A stretch of 60,356 nt of DNA from an uncultured Prevotella sp. (GCA_900315955.1 ONBC01000023.1:1-60356), one strand, 5' to 3'; counted from the first letter of the stretch, positions 45,500 through 55,561 are shown. A program made the numbers and translations. The notes: a model not told the origin generated them from the letters alone.

Positions 45500-46533
45500 C
45501 TAAAACTCCCCTTGCCAGCCGATGCTGATATCAGTCGACATCATGTGATCGGCGTTGGAAGGATTCTCCCATCCGGCTTCCGCCTTGATAGTGAAGCCCA
45601 AGGGTAGAGAGGTATTGAGGCCGAGGGTCCATTTGTTGCACGATGCTCCTTCTACATGGAAATAGCCGTCGTAACGGGCAAAGGGGATGATGGAGTACGC
45701 CTTCAGTCCCATTGCTTCTGCCACGTCGTAGCCTGCCTCAAGGCCCACAGCTTTGTTGCGGCGCGTATCGCTCATGAGGTATTGTCCGTCGATTGTCCAG
45801 TAGTCACTTTGATAGGCGAAATCGAACGCGGCATGATAGAGGTGCCTGAAAGTGACGAGGTTCGGATTGAAGCGCTGCACCATGCCTTCCTTCGAGCTGC
45901 CATAGAAATAGGAAAGGCTCAGGTCGAGACCCTCAGCCGGCGTGATGCCTCCGCGCAGCGTCAGACCGAGAAGCCGCGAGTCTTTCAGTGGAGAAGCCGT
46001 ATAGATGTAGCCTCCCGCCTGATAATGGAAAAGTTTCGTCTGCCCCCAGAAAGCCACGCCGCCTTCGTGCCACGTCATCGGCATGAGCGTGCTCTCGTCG
46101 AGGGGATCGTAGATGGTCAGCGCGGGGCCGCCACTGTTCGTCGTCCCAACAGGCACATCGATGATACTCGCTTTGATGTTCACTGCCTCGCTCCACTGCT
46201 TGTTGATGTAGAGCTTGTTGGTGGTGTAGTTGTTGCGGAAGTTGTTGGCCCACTGTCCGTCCATGCGGAAACGTTCATACTCCAGCTCGACTGCGACGCT
46301 CCAGCCTCTGCCGAGTTGAACGGTTCCACCTATTATAATATGTGGAAAGTCGGTGACGGTCGGGTGTTCCAAACCATGACGGTGCCCATAGTTGACTTCT
46401 GTCATCAGATAGCCGGGGACAGCCAGGCTGTCGAATCGCGGCTGTCTTCCTGTGCGTGCATCGATCCTGCCCCAAGCCACAAGAGACAGAGCGTAAAAAC
46501 TAATGCCGTCGAAGATAAATCATTTCTTTTCAT
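45500..46533 (-). pseudogene. outer-membrane beta-barrel protein gene split by a frameshift
   Basis: From the ATG at 46531-46533 the minus strand reads MKRNDLSSTALVFTLCLLWL followed by GAGSMHAQ, a perfect signal peptide. That frame stops at 46405-46407. The rest of the protein (RFDSLAVPGYLMTEVNYGHR to WQGEF at 45500) is open in a neighbouring frame with no ATG start at its head. The join lies around 46428-46445; one missing base there would unite them into a protein of about 344 residues. Alternating strands and the final aromatic Phe indicate an outer-membrane barrel of unknown function. The promoter at 46559-46566 is correctly placed for the ATG. Sequencing error, phase variation or real decay are all possible. 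Confidence 0.75.
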
Positions 46534-46558
46534 TGCATTCCATATCAATATTGCGGTG

Positions 46559-46566
46559 CAAAATTA
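46559..46566 (-). promoter_or_regulatory. -7 box for the frameshifted barrel gene
   Basis: TAATTTTG on the minus strand, 25 bases before the ATG of the signal-peptide frame. Confidence 0.55.
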
Positions 46567-46684
46567 CTGTTAATTAACGGGTTGGACAATACCTAAAAAT
46601 AGTGATTCTTGGCTTAGAAATATTATCTATTTTCGCTTAACCCCCGTTAATTCCGTCTTCCTTGGCAAGCTTTTAACAACATAC

Positions 46685-46740
46685 AAGAAGAAAGTCTCGC
46701 TCAAAAAAATGCTATTATGGTGCGAGATTCCTTTCTTCTT
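46685..46740. other. long imperfect hairpin
   Basis: AAGAAGAAAG (46685-46694) pairs with 46731-46740 and TCTCGC (46695-46700) with GCGAGA (46722-46727), with a three-base bulge and 21-base loop. It lies between two divergent genes, without a clear T tract on either side. Confidence 0.6.
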
Positions 46741-46916
46741 CTCTTACCCTCATTCCCATTGCCCTGACTTTATATTTTTGTAAAGTAGATTATGAAATCC
46801 GTTTTGGATTCCCGCAGCTAATCCATAAAAAAGTTTTTTTTCTTTTAGTGGATTCTCCACGACGATTGTTTTATACATAGATTACGGAAACCATATAAAC
46901 TAATAAGAACTTGAGA

Positions 46917-49900
46917 ATGAATACCAAAAGATTTTATCCCGTAGCGTCGCGCGCACTCAAAATGTATCGTCCGCTGATGATACTCATAGTGCTGTCGCTC
47001 TCCTTTTGGCTATTGCCTTCCAAGGCCTTAGCTCAATCGCAGTATGTGACGCTGCCTGCTCAGACCGTCACCGTGAAGCAGATGTTTGATGCCATTGAGA
47101 GGCAGACCAATTTTAAGCTTGTCTATTCAACTGATATCATCTCTGTCAGTGACCTTGTCAAATTGTCCAAGAGACGTTACACCCTTCACAACTTGCTGAA
47201 GCTTTACACGCTCAGTCGTGGACTCAGCTATCGGATCAACGGCAACAAGTATATTGTTTTTTCTCAGCGGGCCTCTTATGGCACTAAGGAGAAAGACACG
47301 AAACAGCTACCCTCCACATCGCGTATGCCCGTCATTAAGGTAAAAGGAAAGGTGAAGGATGACAAGGGAGATCCTATCGTTGGTGCCACAGTCGTTCAGA
47401 AAGGGACACAGAACGGCACGGTAACAGACCTTGACGGCAACTTTGAGCTCTCGGCACCCGAAGGCTCTCCCATAGTTGTTTCTTATGTAGGTTTCAATAA
47501 CCTTACCGTGACAGCCCGTCCCAAATTAAACCTGACAATGAATGAGAATGCTCAGACGCTTAATGAGCTTGTCGTCATAGGCTATGGGTCAATGAAAAAG
47601 AAGGATCTCACGGGCTCTCTGTCGGTCATCAATAGCGACGAAATTGCGTCGCGCCGTTCCATGCAGCTCTCTGCTGCACTGCAGGGTGCGGCCTCCGGTG
47701 TTGAAGTCATGCGTAGCAGTGGTGAACCCGGAGCCGGTGCTTCGCTGCGTGTGCGTGGCGTGACAACGATCAGCGACTCCAGCCCTCTGGTCATTATCGA
47801 CGGTGTGCCGGGCGACATCAACACCGTCAATCCCGACGATGTGCAGAGTATCTCCATCTTAAAGGACGCTGCCTCTGCGGCTATCTACGGGTCGAGAGCT
47901 GCTGCCGGGGTTGTGCTCATCACCACCAAACGGGCCAAGGCTGGACAGCTCAACTTTACCTATAATATGGAGATTGGTTCCGACAGCCCTACGAGAATTG
48001 CAAAATATACAGGAGCTGTCGATTACATGAAGATGGTCAATGAGCTGAAATACAACGACAACCCTTCCGGTGGATGGAATCAGACTTACTCGCAGGATCT
48101 CATTGATAACTACGCGCAGTTGAATGCTCAGGATCCTTATACATATCCAGACACCGACTGGACGAAAGTGTTGCTCAAAGGACATTCCTCCCGTCAGACT
48201 CACTCGCTGAGCCTCGTCTCCGGTGGAACTACCAGCCAGCACAAAGTGTCGGTACGCTACGACAACGAGGGGGGTATGTACAGCAACCGCAACTGGGAGC
48301 GCTTCATGGGGCGGATGAACAACGATTTCAAGTTCGGAAAGTTTATAGAGGCACATGCTGATGCTGATTTCCGTTACTCCCATTCCAATGCGCCGAACAT
48401 CAACCCTTTTGACAACGAAGCCATAAATGTGCCTTCTATCTACGGGCCGACGTGGAGCGACGGTCGCTATGCTGACGTGAAGGATGGTGCTAACCCGTTG
48501 GCTAAGATGGACCTCGCCGGATGGAGCAAGTCGTTCAACACGCATGTTGGATTTAAGGGAGAAGTGGACTTCAAGCCTGTCGCGGGCCTAAAGCTTTCTG
48601 CGGTGGCGGCACCTAACTTCTCCTTCACCCGCGGCAAGACGTTCTGGAAAAAATATGGCTATACCTATGCCGACGATCCGAATACGATCATAGGCTATCC
48701 CGTGGCAAGTACCAGTCTGCAGGAATCGCGCAACGAATATAAAGACATCACACTGCAGGCCATTGCCAACTATATCCATTCGTGGGGCAGGCACGAGGTG
48801 GCGCTTATGGCCGGTTATGAATATTATTACTCCCGTTGGGAAAATCTCTCTGTAAGCGGCGACCAGTTTGAGTTCTCTGAGTATCCTTATCTCGACATCA
48901 GTCCCAAGGACTACCGTGACGCAGGTGGCAATGCTGGGGAATATTCGTATCGTTCTTATTTCGGCCGCATCAACTACAACTATGCTGACCGCTATCTTAT
49001 AGAGTTTAACGTCCGTCGCGACGGGTCGTCCCGTTTCGCTTCCGGTCATCGTTGGGCAACCTTTCCATCGGTCTCGGCTGGCTGGGTGATGAGTCAGGAG
49101 AAGTGGATGAAGGGTATCAAATGGCTCGACCAGTTGAAGTTCCGCGCTTCCTGGGGACGTTTGGGTAATGAGCGTATAGGAAGCTATTATCCTACTTACG
49201 CCTCCATGAATTTCGGTACGACGCTTATTGTCGACAATGATGCCGTGGTGGGTCAGACGGGCACTTACCAGTCGCAGTATGCCGTGAAGAATATCACCTG
49301 GGAGACTACGGAATCGACGGATATAGGTATCGACTTAGCCGTTCTCAAGAGCCGTCTGCAGTTTTCTTTCGATTGGTATCATAAGGAGACGAAAGACATG
49401 CTGCTGGCGCTGCAGATACCTGAGTTTCTCGGATTCAGCAATCCCGCCGTCAACGCTGGTAAAATGCACACCAACGGCTGGGACTTAGAACTCTCGTGGC
49501 GCGACCGTATCAACGACTTCCACTATAGTGCAGCGTTCAACTTCTCCGATGCCAGGTCGGTCATGGGCGACCTCCGTGGCACCGTCTTCCTCGGCGACCA
49601 GATCAAGGAGCAGGGGAGTGAGTTCAACCAATGGTACGGCTATATCTGCGAAGGTACCTATCAGACCGATGAGGAAGTGGCCAACTCGGCACGCACCAAC
49701 GACCGGGTAAAGGTAGGCGACCTCAGGTATCGCGACATTTCCGGTCCCAATGGGGTGCCCGACGGCAAGATCTCTGCTGAATACGACCGGGTACTGTTGA
49801 AAAGCTCACTGCCCCATCTGCTCTGTGGTCTGCGGCTCAATGCCGAGTGGAAAGGTTTCGACGTTGGTGTGACTTTTCAGGGTGTGCTACGACAGTGGGA

Positions 49901-50294
49901 CCGTATCTATCCCATGCAGGCCATGGGATTCCGCAATGGATGGACCAACTTCCCACAGCTCATCGTAGGGAATTACTGGAGCGCAAAGAACAGTACCGAG
50001 GAGAACGAAAAAGCACGCTATCCCGAACTGACCTCCAACAATGAGAACTACTGGCGAATGTCCACCTTCTGGCTCTATAACAAATGGTACATCCGCTGCA
50101 AGAATATCACGTTGGGATATACCCTTCCTACAGCGCTCACAAAGAAATTCTACGTCAATAGTCTTCGGGTTTATGTGGCTGCCAACGACTTGTTCTGCAT
50201 CGACAACTGTCTCAAAGGCTGGGATCCTGAGACACAGGCCAACGGATACCCAATCATGAAATCCATTATGTTCGGTATGAATCTCAACTTTTGA
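46917..50294 (+). CDS. SusC/RagA family transporter with STN signalling domain
   Basis: This 1125-residue protein has a signal peptide ending SKALAQ. The STN domain (VTLPAQTVTVKQMFDAIERQ to KYIVFSQ, about residues 40-115) contacts a FecR-type anti-sigma factor. A carboxypeptidase-like domain follows (GKVKDDKGDPIVGATVVQKG), then the plug with LNELVVIGYGSMKKKDLTGS and SISILKDAASAAIYGSRAAAG. The barrel ends SIMFGMNLNF. It imports a glycan with TonB energy and would report binding to the FecR/sigma pair encoded at 55633-57224. The ATG at 46917 was chosen over a TTG at 46911. SusD follows 56 bases later. Confidence 0.94.
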   Translation: MNTKRFYPVASRALKMYRPLMILIVLSLSFWLLPSKALAQSQYVTLPAQTVTVKQMFDAIERQTNFKLVYSTDIISVSDLVKLSKRRYTLHNLLKLYTLSRGLSYRINGNKYIVFSQRASYGTKEKDTKQLPSTSRMPVIKVKGKVKDDKGDPIVGATVVQKGTQNGTVTDLDGNFELSAPEGSPIVVSYVGFNNLTVTARPKLNLTMNENAQTLNELVVIGYGSMKKKDLTGSLSVINSDEIASRRSMQLSAALQGAASGVEVMRSSGEPGAGASLRVRGVTTISDSSPLVIIDGVPGDINTVNPDDVQSISILKDAASAAIYGSRAAAGVVLITTKRAKAGQLNFTYNMEIGSDSPTRIAKYTGAVDYMKMVNELKYNDNPSGGWNQTYSQDLIDNYAQLNAQDPYTYPDTDWTKVLLKGHSSRQTHSLSLVSGGTTSQHKVSVRYDNEGGMYSNRNWERFMGRMNNDFKFGKFIEAHADADFRYSHSNAPNINPFDNEAINVPSIYGPTWSDGRYADVKDGANPLAKMDLAGWSKSFNTHVGFKGEVDFKPVAGLKLSAVAAPNFSFTRGKTFWKKYGYTYADDPNTIIGYPVASTSLQESRNEYKDITLQAIANYIHSWGRHEVALMAGYEYYYSRWENLSVSGDQFEFSEYPYLDISPKDYRDAGGNAGEYSYRSYFGRINYNYADRYLIEFNVRRDGSSRFASGHRWATFPSVSAGWVMSQEKWMKGIKWLDQLKFRASWGRLGNERIGSYYPTYASMNFGTTLIVDNDAVVGQTGTYQSQYAVKNITWETTESTDIGIDLAVLKSRLQFSFDWYHKETKDMLLALQIPEFLGFSNPAVNAGKMHTNGWDLELSWRDRINDFHYSAAFNFSDARSVMGDLRGTVFLGDQIKEQGSEFNQWYGYICEGTYQTDEEVANSARTNDRVKVGDLRYRDISGPNGVPDGKISAEYDRVLLKSSLPHLLCGLRLNAEWKGFDVGVTFQGVLRQWDRIYPMQAMGFRNGWTNFPQLIVGNYWSAKNSTEENEKARYPELTSNNENYWRMSTFWLYNKWYIRCKNITLGYTLPTALTKKFYVNSLRVYVAANDLFCIDNCLKGWDPETQANGYPIMKSIMFGMNLNF

Positions 50295-50350
50295 CAGGGG
50301 AGAGAAAATATATCATTCGAGCTAAGAACTAATAATAGGTAGAAATAATA

Positions 50351-52081
50351 ATGAAGATTACAACTATGATCATTAGATACAAACAAACTGCCTTGGCAGT
50401 GATGGGGGCGCTGCTGCTCTTCTCCTGCCATGACCTCGACATGGCACCGTTGTCTAAAGGTACGAGCGATACTTGGTATAGGGATGAAAGTGAGGTTAAG
50501 GCGGCTGTCAACCAACTCTATGATGCTAAATACTGGACCTATAATGGCAACCAGGAATGGGATGTAGGCTGGGATGATGACATTGACTCGCGTGACGTGG
50601 TATCAGACCTTACGTCGGGAACGCTCACTGGGCAGTCGGGTGCTGTAACGACGATGTGGGACAACAATTTTCAGGCGGTGACCTATAGCAATAGCGTCAT
50701 CAACGGCGTTGAGGCACTCGCAGCCCAAGGCTCCGCCTCGACGGAGCTCAGGCTCTATGAGGCAGAGGCGCGCTTCTTTCGTGCGCATGCCTATGGAGAA
50801 TTAATCTTCCACTTTGGCGACGTACCTTTCTACACGAAGAGTCTGTCCGTCGAGCAGGCGCTCGACTCCGGTCGGGTGAGCAAGAGCGTTATATTGAAAC
50901 ATATTTATGCCGACCTTGACAGTGCGGCGGCTGTATTGCCGATTTCTTACGCGGACGGACATAGAATCACGAAGGGGGCTGCCCTTGCCATGAAGGCGCG
51001 GATCGCACTCTATCAGGCTGACTATTCCACGGCTGCTGAGGCTGCAAAGGCTGTCATCGACTTGAATGCCTATTCGTTAGAGCCAGTCTATTCTGATCTC
51101 TTCGCGCCCGATAAAAACACCTCTTCGGAGTTTATCTTTATCATTCCGCGCTCTTTCGACTTAAAGATTAATCTTTACGAAGGCCGTTCACGTATTCCCC
51201 GAACCCTCAACGGAGGATGGAACTCCATCTATCCCTCCTGGGAACTATTGGCTGCTTACACCTGTACTGACGGAAAGACCATTGACCAGTCGGCACTTTT
51301 CAATCCGCAAAAGCCTTTCAGAAACCGTGACCCGCGCTGCACGATGACCATCGTGGAGTTTGGAAAGCTGTGGTTGGGTGTCATCTATGATCCGTCACCG
51401 GCATCGAAGAACGTGCGCAACTTGTCTACGGGCAAGCTCATCCGGAACCTTGACACGCGAATCAATCAGCAATATGCTTCTTATAACGGGCTGACCTTGC
51501 GCAAAGGTGTGTCGAAACGATGGATAGACAACGGGTTCGATGTGGAGAACCCAACGATTGTTATGCGATATGCTGATGTACTGCTCATGTATGCCGAGGC
51601 TAAGATCGAGCTCGGTCAGATTGATCAGGGTGTTGTAGATGCCATGAACGAGGTACGTGCCCGGGCCTACGGTGTATCTGTCTCCGACACATCGGCCTAT
51701 CCTGCGTTTACTCGCATGCCGCAGGAGGAGATGCGCAGGCAGCTCAGGATAGAGCGACGCATGGAGTTCCCATTTGAAGGCCGAAGATTTTATGACCTTG
51801 TGAGATGGAAACTCATGGACAAGGTTTTCAACCGAAAGACTTATGGCATTCTTTATCCAGCCTCCGAAGCTTTGGAGAAACTTGTCTATGCCAACAAATG
51901 GTTCTGGCCAGAGAAACCCGTTATGGACGGGGACGACTGTGCTGATTTCTCTAAGATGGAAGAAGAAGGCTATGTCACCCCAATCATCACACGAAAGTTT
52001 GAAGAAAGGCAGTATTTATGGCCTATTCCGACAAAGGAAGTACAGATCAACTCGAACATGAAGCAAAACGAAGGCTATTAG
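50351..52081 (+). CDS. SusD/RagB family surface glycan-binding lipoprotein
   Basis: This 576-residue lipoprotein has a lipobox at ALLLFSCHDLDMAP. SusD features include TWYRDESEVKAAVNQLYDA, YEAEARFFRAHAYGELIFHFGDVPFYT, the PTIVMRYADVLLMYAEAKIELG block and RQLRIERRMEFPFEGRRFYDLVRW. It ends YLWPIPTKEVQINSNMKQNEGY, the classic C-terminal block. It partners the STN-SusC gene upstream. Large for the family but otherwise normal. Confidence 0.94.
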   Translation: MKITTMIIRYKQTALAVMGALLLFSCHDLDMAPLSKGTSDTWYRDESEVKAAVNQLYDAKYWTYNGNQEWDVGWDDDIDSRDVVSDLTSGTLTGQSGAVTTMWDNNFQAVTYSNSVINGVEALAAQGSASTELRLYEAEARFFRAHAYGELIFHFGDVPFYTKSLSVEQALDSGRVSKSVILKHIYADLDSAAAVLPISYADGHRITKGAALAMKARIALYQADYSTAAEAAKAVIDLNAYSLEPVYSDLFAPDKNTSSEFIFIIPRSFDLKINLYEGRSRIPRTLNGGWNSIYPSWELLAAYTCTDGKTIDQSALFNPQKPFRNRDPRCTMTIVEFGKLWLGVIYDPSPASKNVRNLSTGKLIRNLDTRINQQYASYNGLTLRKGVSKRWIDNGFDVENPTIVMRYADVLLMYAEAKIELGQIDQGVVDAMNEVRARAYGVSVSDTSAYPAFTRMPQEEMRRQLRIERRMEFPFEGRRFYDLVRWKLMDKVFNRKTYGILYPASEALEKLVYANKWFWPEKPVMDGDDCADFSKMEEEGYVTPIITRKFEERQYLWPIPTKEVQINSNMKQNEGY

Positions 52082-52142
52082 GTGATGTTATTCCCCGTTG
52101 GATATAGGGAAAAATGGGGTTACTATTCACCGATTACTCAAT

Positions 52143-52186
52143 GCGACACGGACGTGGCGGAATCGCGACACGGACGTGGCGCGATA
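52143..52186. repeat. 22-bp tandem repeat, locus B (two units)
   Basis: Two 22-base units (52143-52164, 52165-52186) begin GCGACACGGACGTGGCG. On the minus strand the core reads GTGTCGCGATTCCGCCACG, matching locus A at about 14 of 22 positions with the same unit length. It sits in the 242-base gap between susD and the next gene. The surrounding gap holds no other feature; a 64-codon open frame here is not convincing. Confidence 0.8.
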
Positions 52187-52323
52187 GCAGAGGCGAAGAA
52201 GTATAAACAGACTCCATTTGAAGTAATTCGAGTACTGTTTGGTGATACGGATAGTCTTGACGTACTAATCGAATAGTTACAATATGGGATATCCTTACAG
52301 TTAAACCTTTAATATATAAGTTT

Positions 52324-53949
52324 ATGAAACATTTATTTTTACTTTTCTTGACAGTGATGGCGTGGATGGCAACCTATTCCTCCGCGCAGACTTCTATTAC
52401 GGTTGACGGCAGCTCGATAAGGCTGACGCAGGGTGAGAAATATACATTCGCGGGGGTGGATAACAGCTTTTATCTCTCTCCCGATTTTTGGACAGCCAAC
52501 AGTGACGGAAGTTATACGTTCAATGCCGTCACGGGTCTTTACCAGCTTAGGGAAAATACAGCGACGAAGTATATTCGGATTGCTCCCGTCGATGAGGACG
52601 GCAAATATACAGTTCATACGGAAGACGGCAAGGGAGGTCTCTATGTCTTTGGTACGGGCATCGGCCTTGCTACATATCCTAATGCTCCAGGTTGGACGAC
52701 GTATGGTGATGCAAAATTGGCTGTTGCTGAAGTCAAACCGGCTTATTATCAACTAACGGTTACTGTAGGCAAAGAGTTGTCGCCTGTTGCAAATGCTATT
52801 GATTTTAAATTTTATGGTGATGTAAACAACGGACATCCGTTCATCCCCAACGGTACGGTACATGCCTTGACTAACTTGTCGGATCAGTTTGATATAGATG
52901 ACAAGGGACATGTCAAAGTAAACCCTGATGTTGTTTCAATGTTTGTTCCGGGTACAAAGATTGTGATGACGATTGACCTGACCCAAGGCTCAAAAGCAGG
53001 AGAGTTCTCAACCGATGTCACATATCCTCCCGTACCAGATTATATTCTTAAAATCAATGATACAGAGATGACCCATCCTTCCGGTTATCATTTCGTGTAT
53101 GAAGGCAATATGAAGCAGAACCAGTCTTATACTTTTACGGGGGCTGATGTGCTGAGTGATGCCGCGTGGTATTACGATCCCGACTTTTTCACGAAGAACA
53201 GCGATGGCTCTTATACGTTTAAGGCTGTTGACGGACGATATCATGTTGAGGCGGATGTGAACCTTAAGTTCTTCAAAGTCTATGGCATTGATGATGATAA
53301 TAACCCGCTTACGTTACAGGACAACGGTACAGGGGAACTTTGGATGCGTGGCAACAACTGCTTTGGGAAACCGTCCTATGCTACGAATGCAGCCAACTGG
53401 GGTACGGATATCAGCCAGTGTCATGCTTTTGCGCAGGTTAGTCCGAAGGTTTATCGTATGACCCTCGTTGTCGGTAAGCAGATCGATACGTCTAATTTTG
53501 ATATGAAGAACTATTTCCAGGCAGGTAACGGCGGCGGTTTTATTGTCAATCAGAGCGCTCAATATGATGATAAAGACGCTTTGGCTGCTTCTAAGAAAGT
53601 GGAGTCGGTTAGCTATTTCAAGGCTGACGATTCGGAGATGACGATCAATAAGAAAGGTGATGAAGGCATTCGTTACTTCTCAGGGTCCAACCATTTCGGA
53701 AAGAATCATAGTGACACTCCGCTCACAGAAGGTGACGTGTACGAGTTTACTTACGATGTGACGAAGGGCATAGACCATGCCTCACTGACCATTAAATGCT
53801 TAGGAAAGTACTCTACTGGCATAGGCACCGTGAAGAGCACGGAGAAGCCAGTCGTTAAAGGCATATATACCTTGCAAGGGGTGAAACTCAGCCGTATTGT
53901 CAACGCTGGGGTTTACGTTGTGAACGGAAAAAAAGTGGTCGTGAAATAA
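52324..53949 (+). CDS. secreted protein with duplicated domain and type IX-like tail (SusE/F position)
   Basis: This 541-residue protein has a signal peptide (MKHLFLLFLTVMAWMATYSSAQ). Two similar halves are visible: YTFAGVDNSFYLSPDFWTAN with NSDGSYTFNAVTGLYQLRE near residue 55, and YTFTGADV with YYDPDFFTKNSDGSYTFKAV near residue 290. A third partial copy may follow. It ends KGIYTLQGVKLSRIV and GVYVVNGKKVVVK, like type IX secretion tails of Prevotella. Its place after SusC/SusD suggests a surface glycan-binding protein like SusE/SusF. Function is inferred from position; no catalytic motif was recognised. Confidence 0.75.
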   Translation: MKHLFLLFLTVMAWMATYSSAQTSITVDGSSIRLTQGEKYTFAGVDNSFYLSPDFWTANSDGSYTFNAVTGLYQLRENTATKYIRIAPVDEDGKYTVHTEDGKGGLYVFGTGIGLATYPNAPGWTTYGDAKLAVAEVKPAYYQLTVTVGKELSPVANAIDFKFYGDVNNGHPFIPNGTVHALTNLSDQFDIDDKGHVKVNPDVVSMFVPGTKIVMTIDLTQGSKAGEFSTDVTYPPVPDYILKINDTEMTHPSGYHFVYEGNMKQNQSYTFTGADVLSDAAWYYDPDFFTKNSDGSYTFKAVDGRYHVEADVNLKFFKVYGIDDDNNPLTLQDNGTGELWMRGNNCFGKPSYATNAANWGTDISQCHAFAQVSPKVYRMTLVVGKQIDTSNFDMKNYFQAGNGGGFIVNQSAQYDDKDALAASKKVESVSYFKADDSEMTINKKGDEGIRYFSGSNHFGKNHSDTPLTEGDVYEFTYDVTKGIDHASLTIKCLGKYSTGIGTVKSTEKPVVKGIYTLQGVKLSRIVNAGVYVVNGKKVVVK

Positions 53950-53992
53950 GGGCAGTTTCGCATTAGAAATTTGGTTGTCATAAATCAAGTAA

Positions 53993-55561
53993 ATGATGAA
54001 GGATAAGTCCGCTTTGGTAGCGACGCTTCTCTTCATGTCGCTCTTTTGGCCCTCTTTCGTGAGGGCTGAAAGCAGCGACAGTGAGGGCAGCTATACCGTA
54101 CTGCTTACTAAACCCGAGCAGGTTATTCAAGGTTTAGGCGTGGAGATCCAGTCGGATGGCTGGGGACCTGACTGGATCAACAGTGATCCGGTCAGGGGTG
54201 TCCCCTATGTGCTCAATGACTCTGAGCGCAAGCGGTTGGCTGCGAACATGCTCAAGGGTTTCCGCTATCTCCGTTTAGGCATGGGAATCTGGTACCGTGG
54301 TGTCACCGATGACAAGAAGAACTTTCAGGAGCGGTATGCCGGGCAGAACGACGCGCTCCTGCAGATGATCTCCGAAGCAGGGATAGAGGGCATCAGCATG
54401 GAGTATTGGTCACCGGCTCCCTATTGGAAGACCAGTGGCAAACTGGTAGGAGGTGTGCTGAAGAAATATACGCCTACGTTTCTCTCCTCCTTTGCAAATG
54501 CTATGGTGAAGGATCTACAGTATCTACAGAATAAGGGTTTTAAGATCCTTACCTGGGGCATGCAGAATGAGCCCTTGTTCACGAACACGTCGTACCCAGC
54601 CTGCCAATACAGTGCCCGCAACTATGTAAATGCGTTCAAGTATGTGGCACCTCGTATCCGCGAGGCCTCTCCTTCTACAGAAATCATTGTAGACAGCAAT
54701 GATGGTAATACGGGAGTAATCGCAGATGAGTTGAGAACTAACAATCCCGACCTTCTTCAATATGTCGATGCTTGGGTGTATCACCGCATCGGGGAGAGCT
54801 CTGACCTGCCGATGGATAGCGCAGAGAAACTGAAGGTCGGTGCCGGGGGAAAGCCAATCTATAATAACGAGTATGAGTATTTTTCTTACAATGTGAAGAA
54901 TTATACAGCCAATTGGCGGATGGTGAACACGGCACAGTCGCTGATGAACTGGATGACGTTTCTCAACTCGCCTAAATGGTACTGGCTTCACGCCCTGAAA
55001 CCAGCCGACGATACGGAGAATGGTGACGGGTTCGGATTGGGCTATTACCGGGAGAAAGGCATGTCGGACGGAGGCAAAGGCGTGGGCGACGGCTATTGGA
55101 TTTATAATACCACCAATTTCAATGCATTGGCCGGATTCCTGAAATATATGCCCTGGGATTCGCGCCGATATGACGTAAAAGAAGATAAGGTGAGGAAAGA
55201 CCAGCGCATCATGTGCTGGAAGCGGCCCGACGGTACGTTTGTCATAGCGCTGACGAACCGCTCTGACCAATCCTTCACCTTCAAGGTCCATGTCAGCGGG
55301 GCTGTGACTTATACAGGACATCGCTATAATATCAATATGCGTGATATTGATCTCGAAAAGCAATCGGGATCCAATCTTTCGACGACTCTGCGCCCTTGGA
55401 GCATCGAGTTTTGGGAAGTGCGTAGCGCTACGGGTATCAAGCCGGTGGTGACAAACAAGAGCAATGGATATTATTACTCGATTGTCGGATATAAATATGA
55501 CAAGCGACCTACCCGGCGAGGTGTATACATTTACAATGGGAAGAAGATAGTGATAAAATAG
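53993..55561 (+). CDS. GH30-like secreted glycoside hydrolase with type IX-like tail
   Basis: This 522-residue exported enzyme has a signal peptide (LVATLLFMSLFWPSFVRAE) and a clan GH-A barrel. KGFRYLRLGMGIWYRG opens the barrel, LTWGMQNEPLFTN holds the acid/base Glu 193 and PIYNNEYEYFSYN the likely nucleophile Glu 293. A small C-terminal beta domain (FTFKVHVSGAVTYTGHRYN to WSIEFWEV) is typical of GH30. The last 40 residues (YYSIVGYKYDKRPTRRG, GVYIYNGKKIVIK) resemble the tail of the upstream protein, so both may be sorted to the surface by type IX secretion. GH30 covers beta-glucan, xylan and glucosylceramide activities; the substrate is not resolved. Confidence 0.8.
   Translation: MMKDKSALVATLLFMSLFWPSFVRAESSDSEGSYTVLLTKPEQVIQGLGVEIQSDGWGPDWINSDPVRGVPYVLNDSERKRLAANMLKGFRYLRLGMGIWYRGVTDDKKNFQERYAGQNDALLQMISEAGIEGISMEYWSPAPYWKTSGKLVGGVLKKYTPTFLSSFANAMVKDLQYLQNKGFKILTWGMQNEPLFTNTSYPACQYSARNYVNAFKYVAPRIREASPSTEIIVDSNDGNTGVIADELRTNNPDLLQYVDAWVYHRIGESSDLPMDSAEKLKVGAGGKPIYNNEYEYFSYNVKNYTANWRMVNTAQSLMNWMTFLNSPKWYWLHALKPADDTENGDGFGLGYYREKGMSDGGKGVGDGYWIYNTTNFNALAGFLKYMPWDSRRYDVKEDKVRKDQRIMCWKRPDGTFVIALTNRSDQSFTFKVHVSGAVTYTGHRYNINMRDIDLEKQSGSNLSTTLRPWSIEFWEVRSATGIKPVVTNKSNGYYYSIVGYKYDKRPTRRGVYIYNGKKIVIK

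Larger units (their letters stand above)
46534..46916. other. divergent intergenic region before the second susC gene
   Basis: No gene is seen. It holds the promoter of the barrel gene, a long hairpin (46685-46740), a possible -7 box TATTTTTG (46773-46780) and a TGGATT/AATCCA stem (46805-46826) followed by a T-rich run. The susC promoter may instead use the ECF sigma factor encoded at 56676. Confidence 0.6.

Noticed and set aside
52082-52276. 64-codon frame after susD
   Set aside because: It starts from an ATG without a ribosome site, contains the repeat array, and has no recognisable sequence features.
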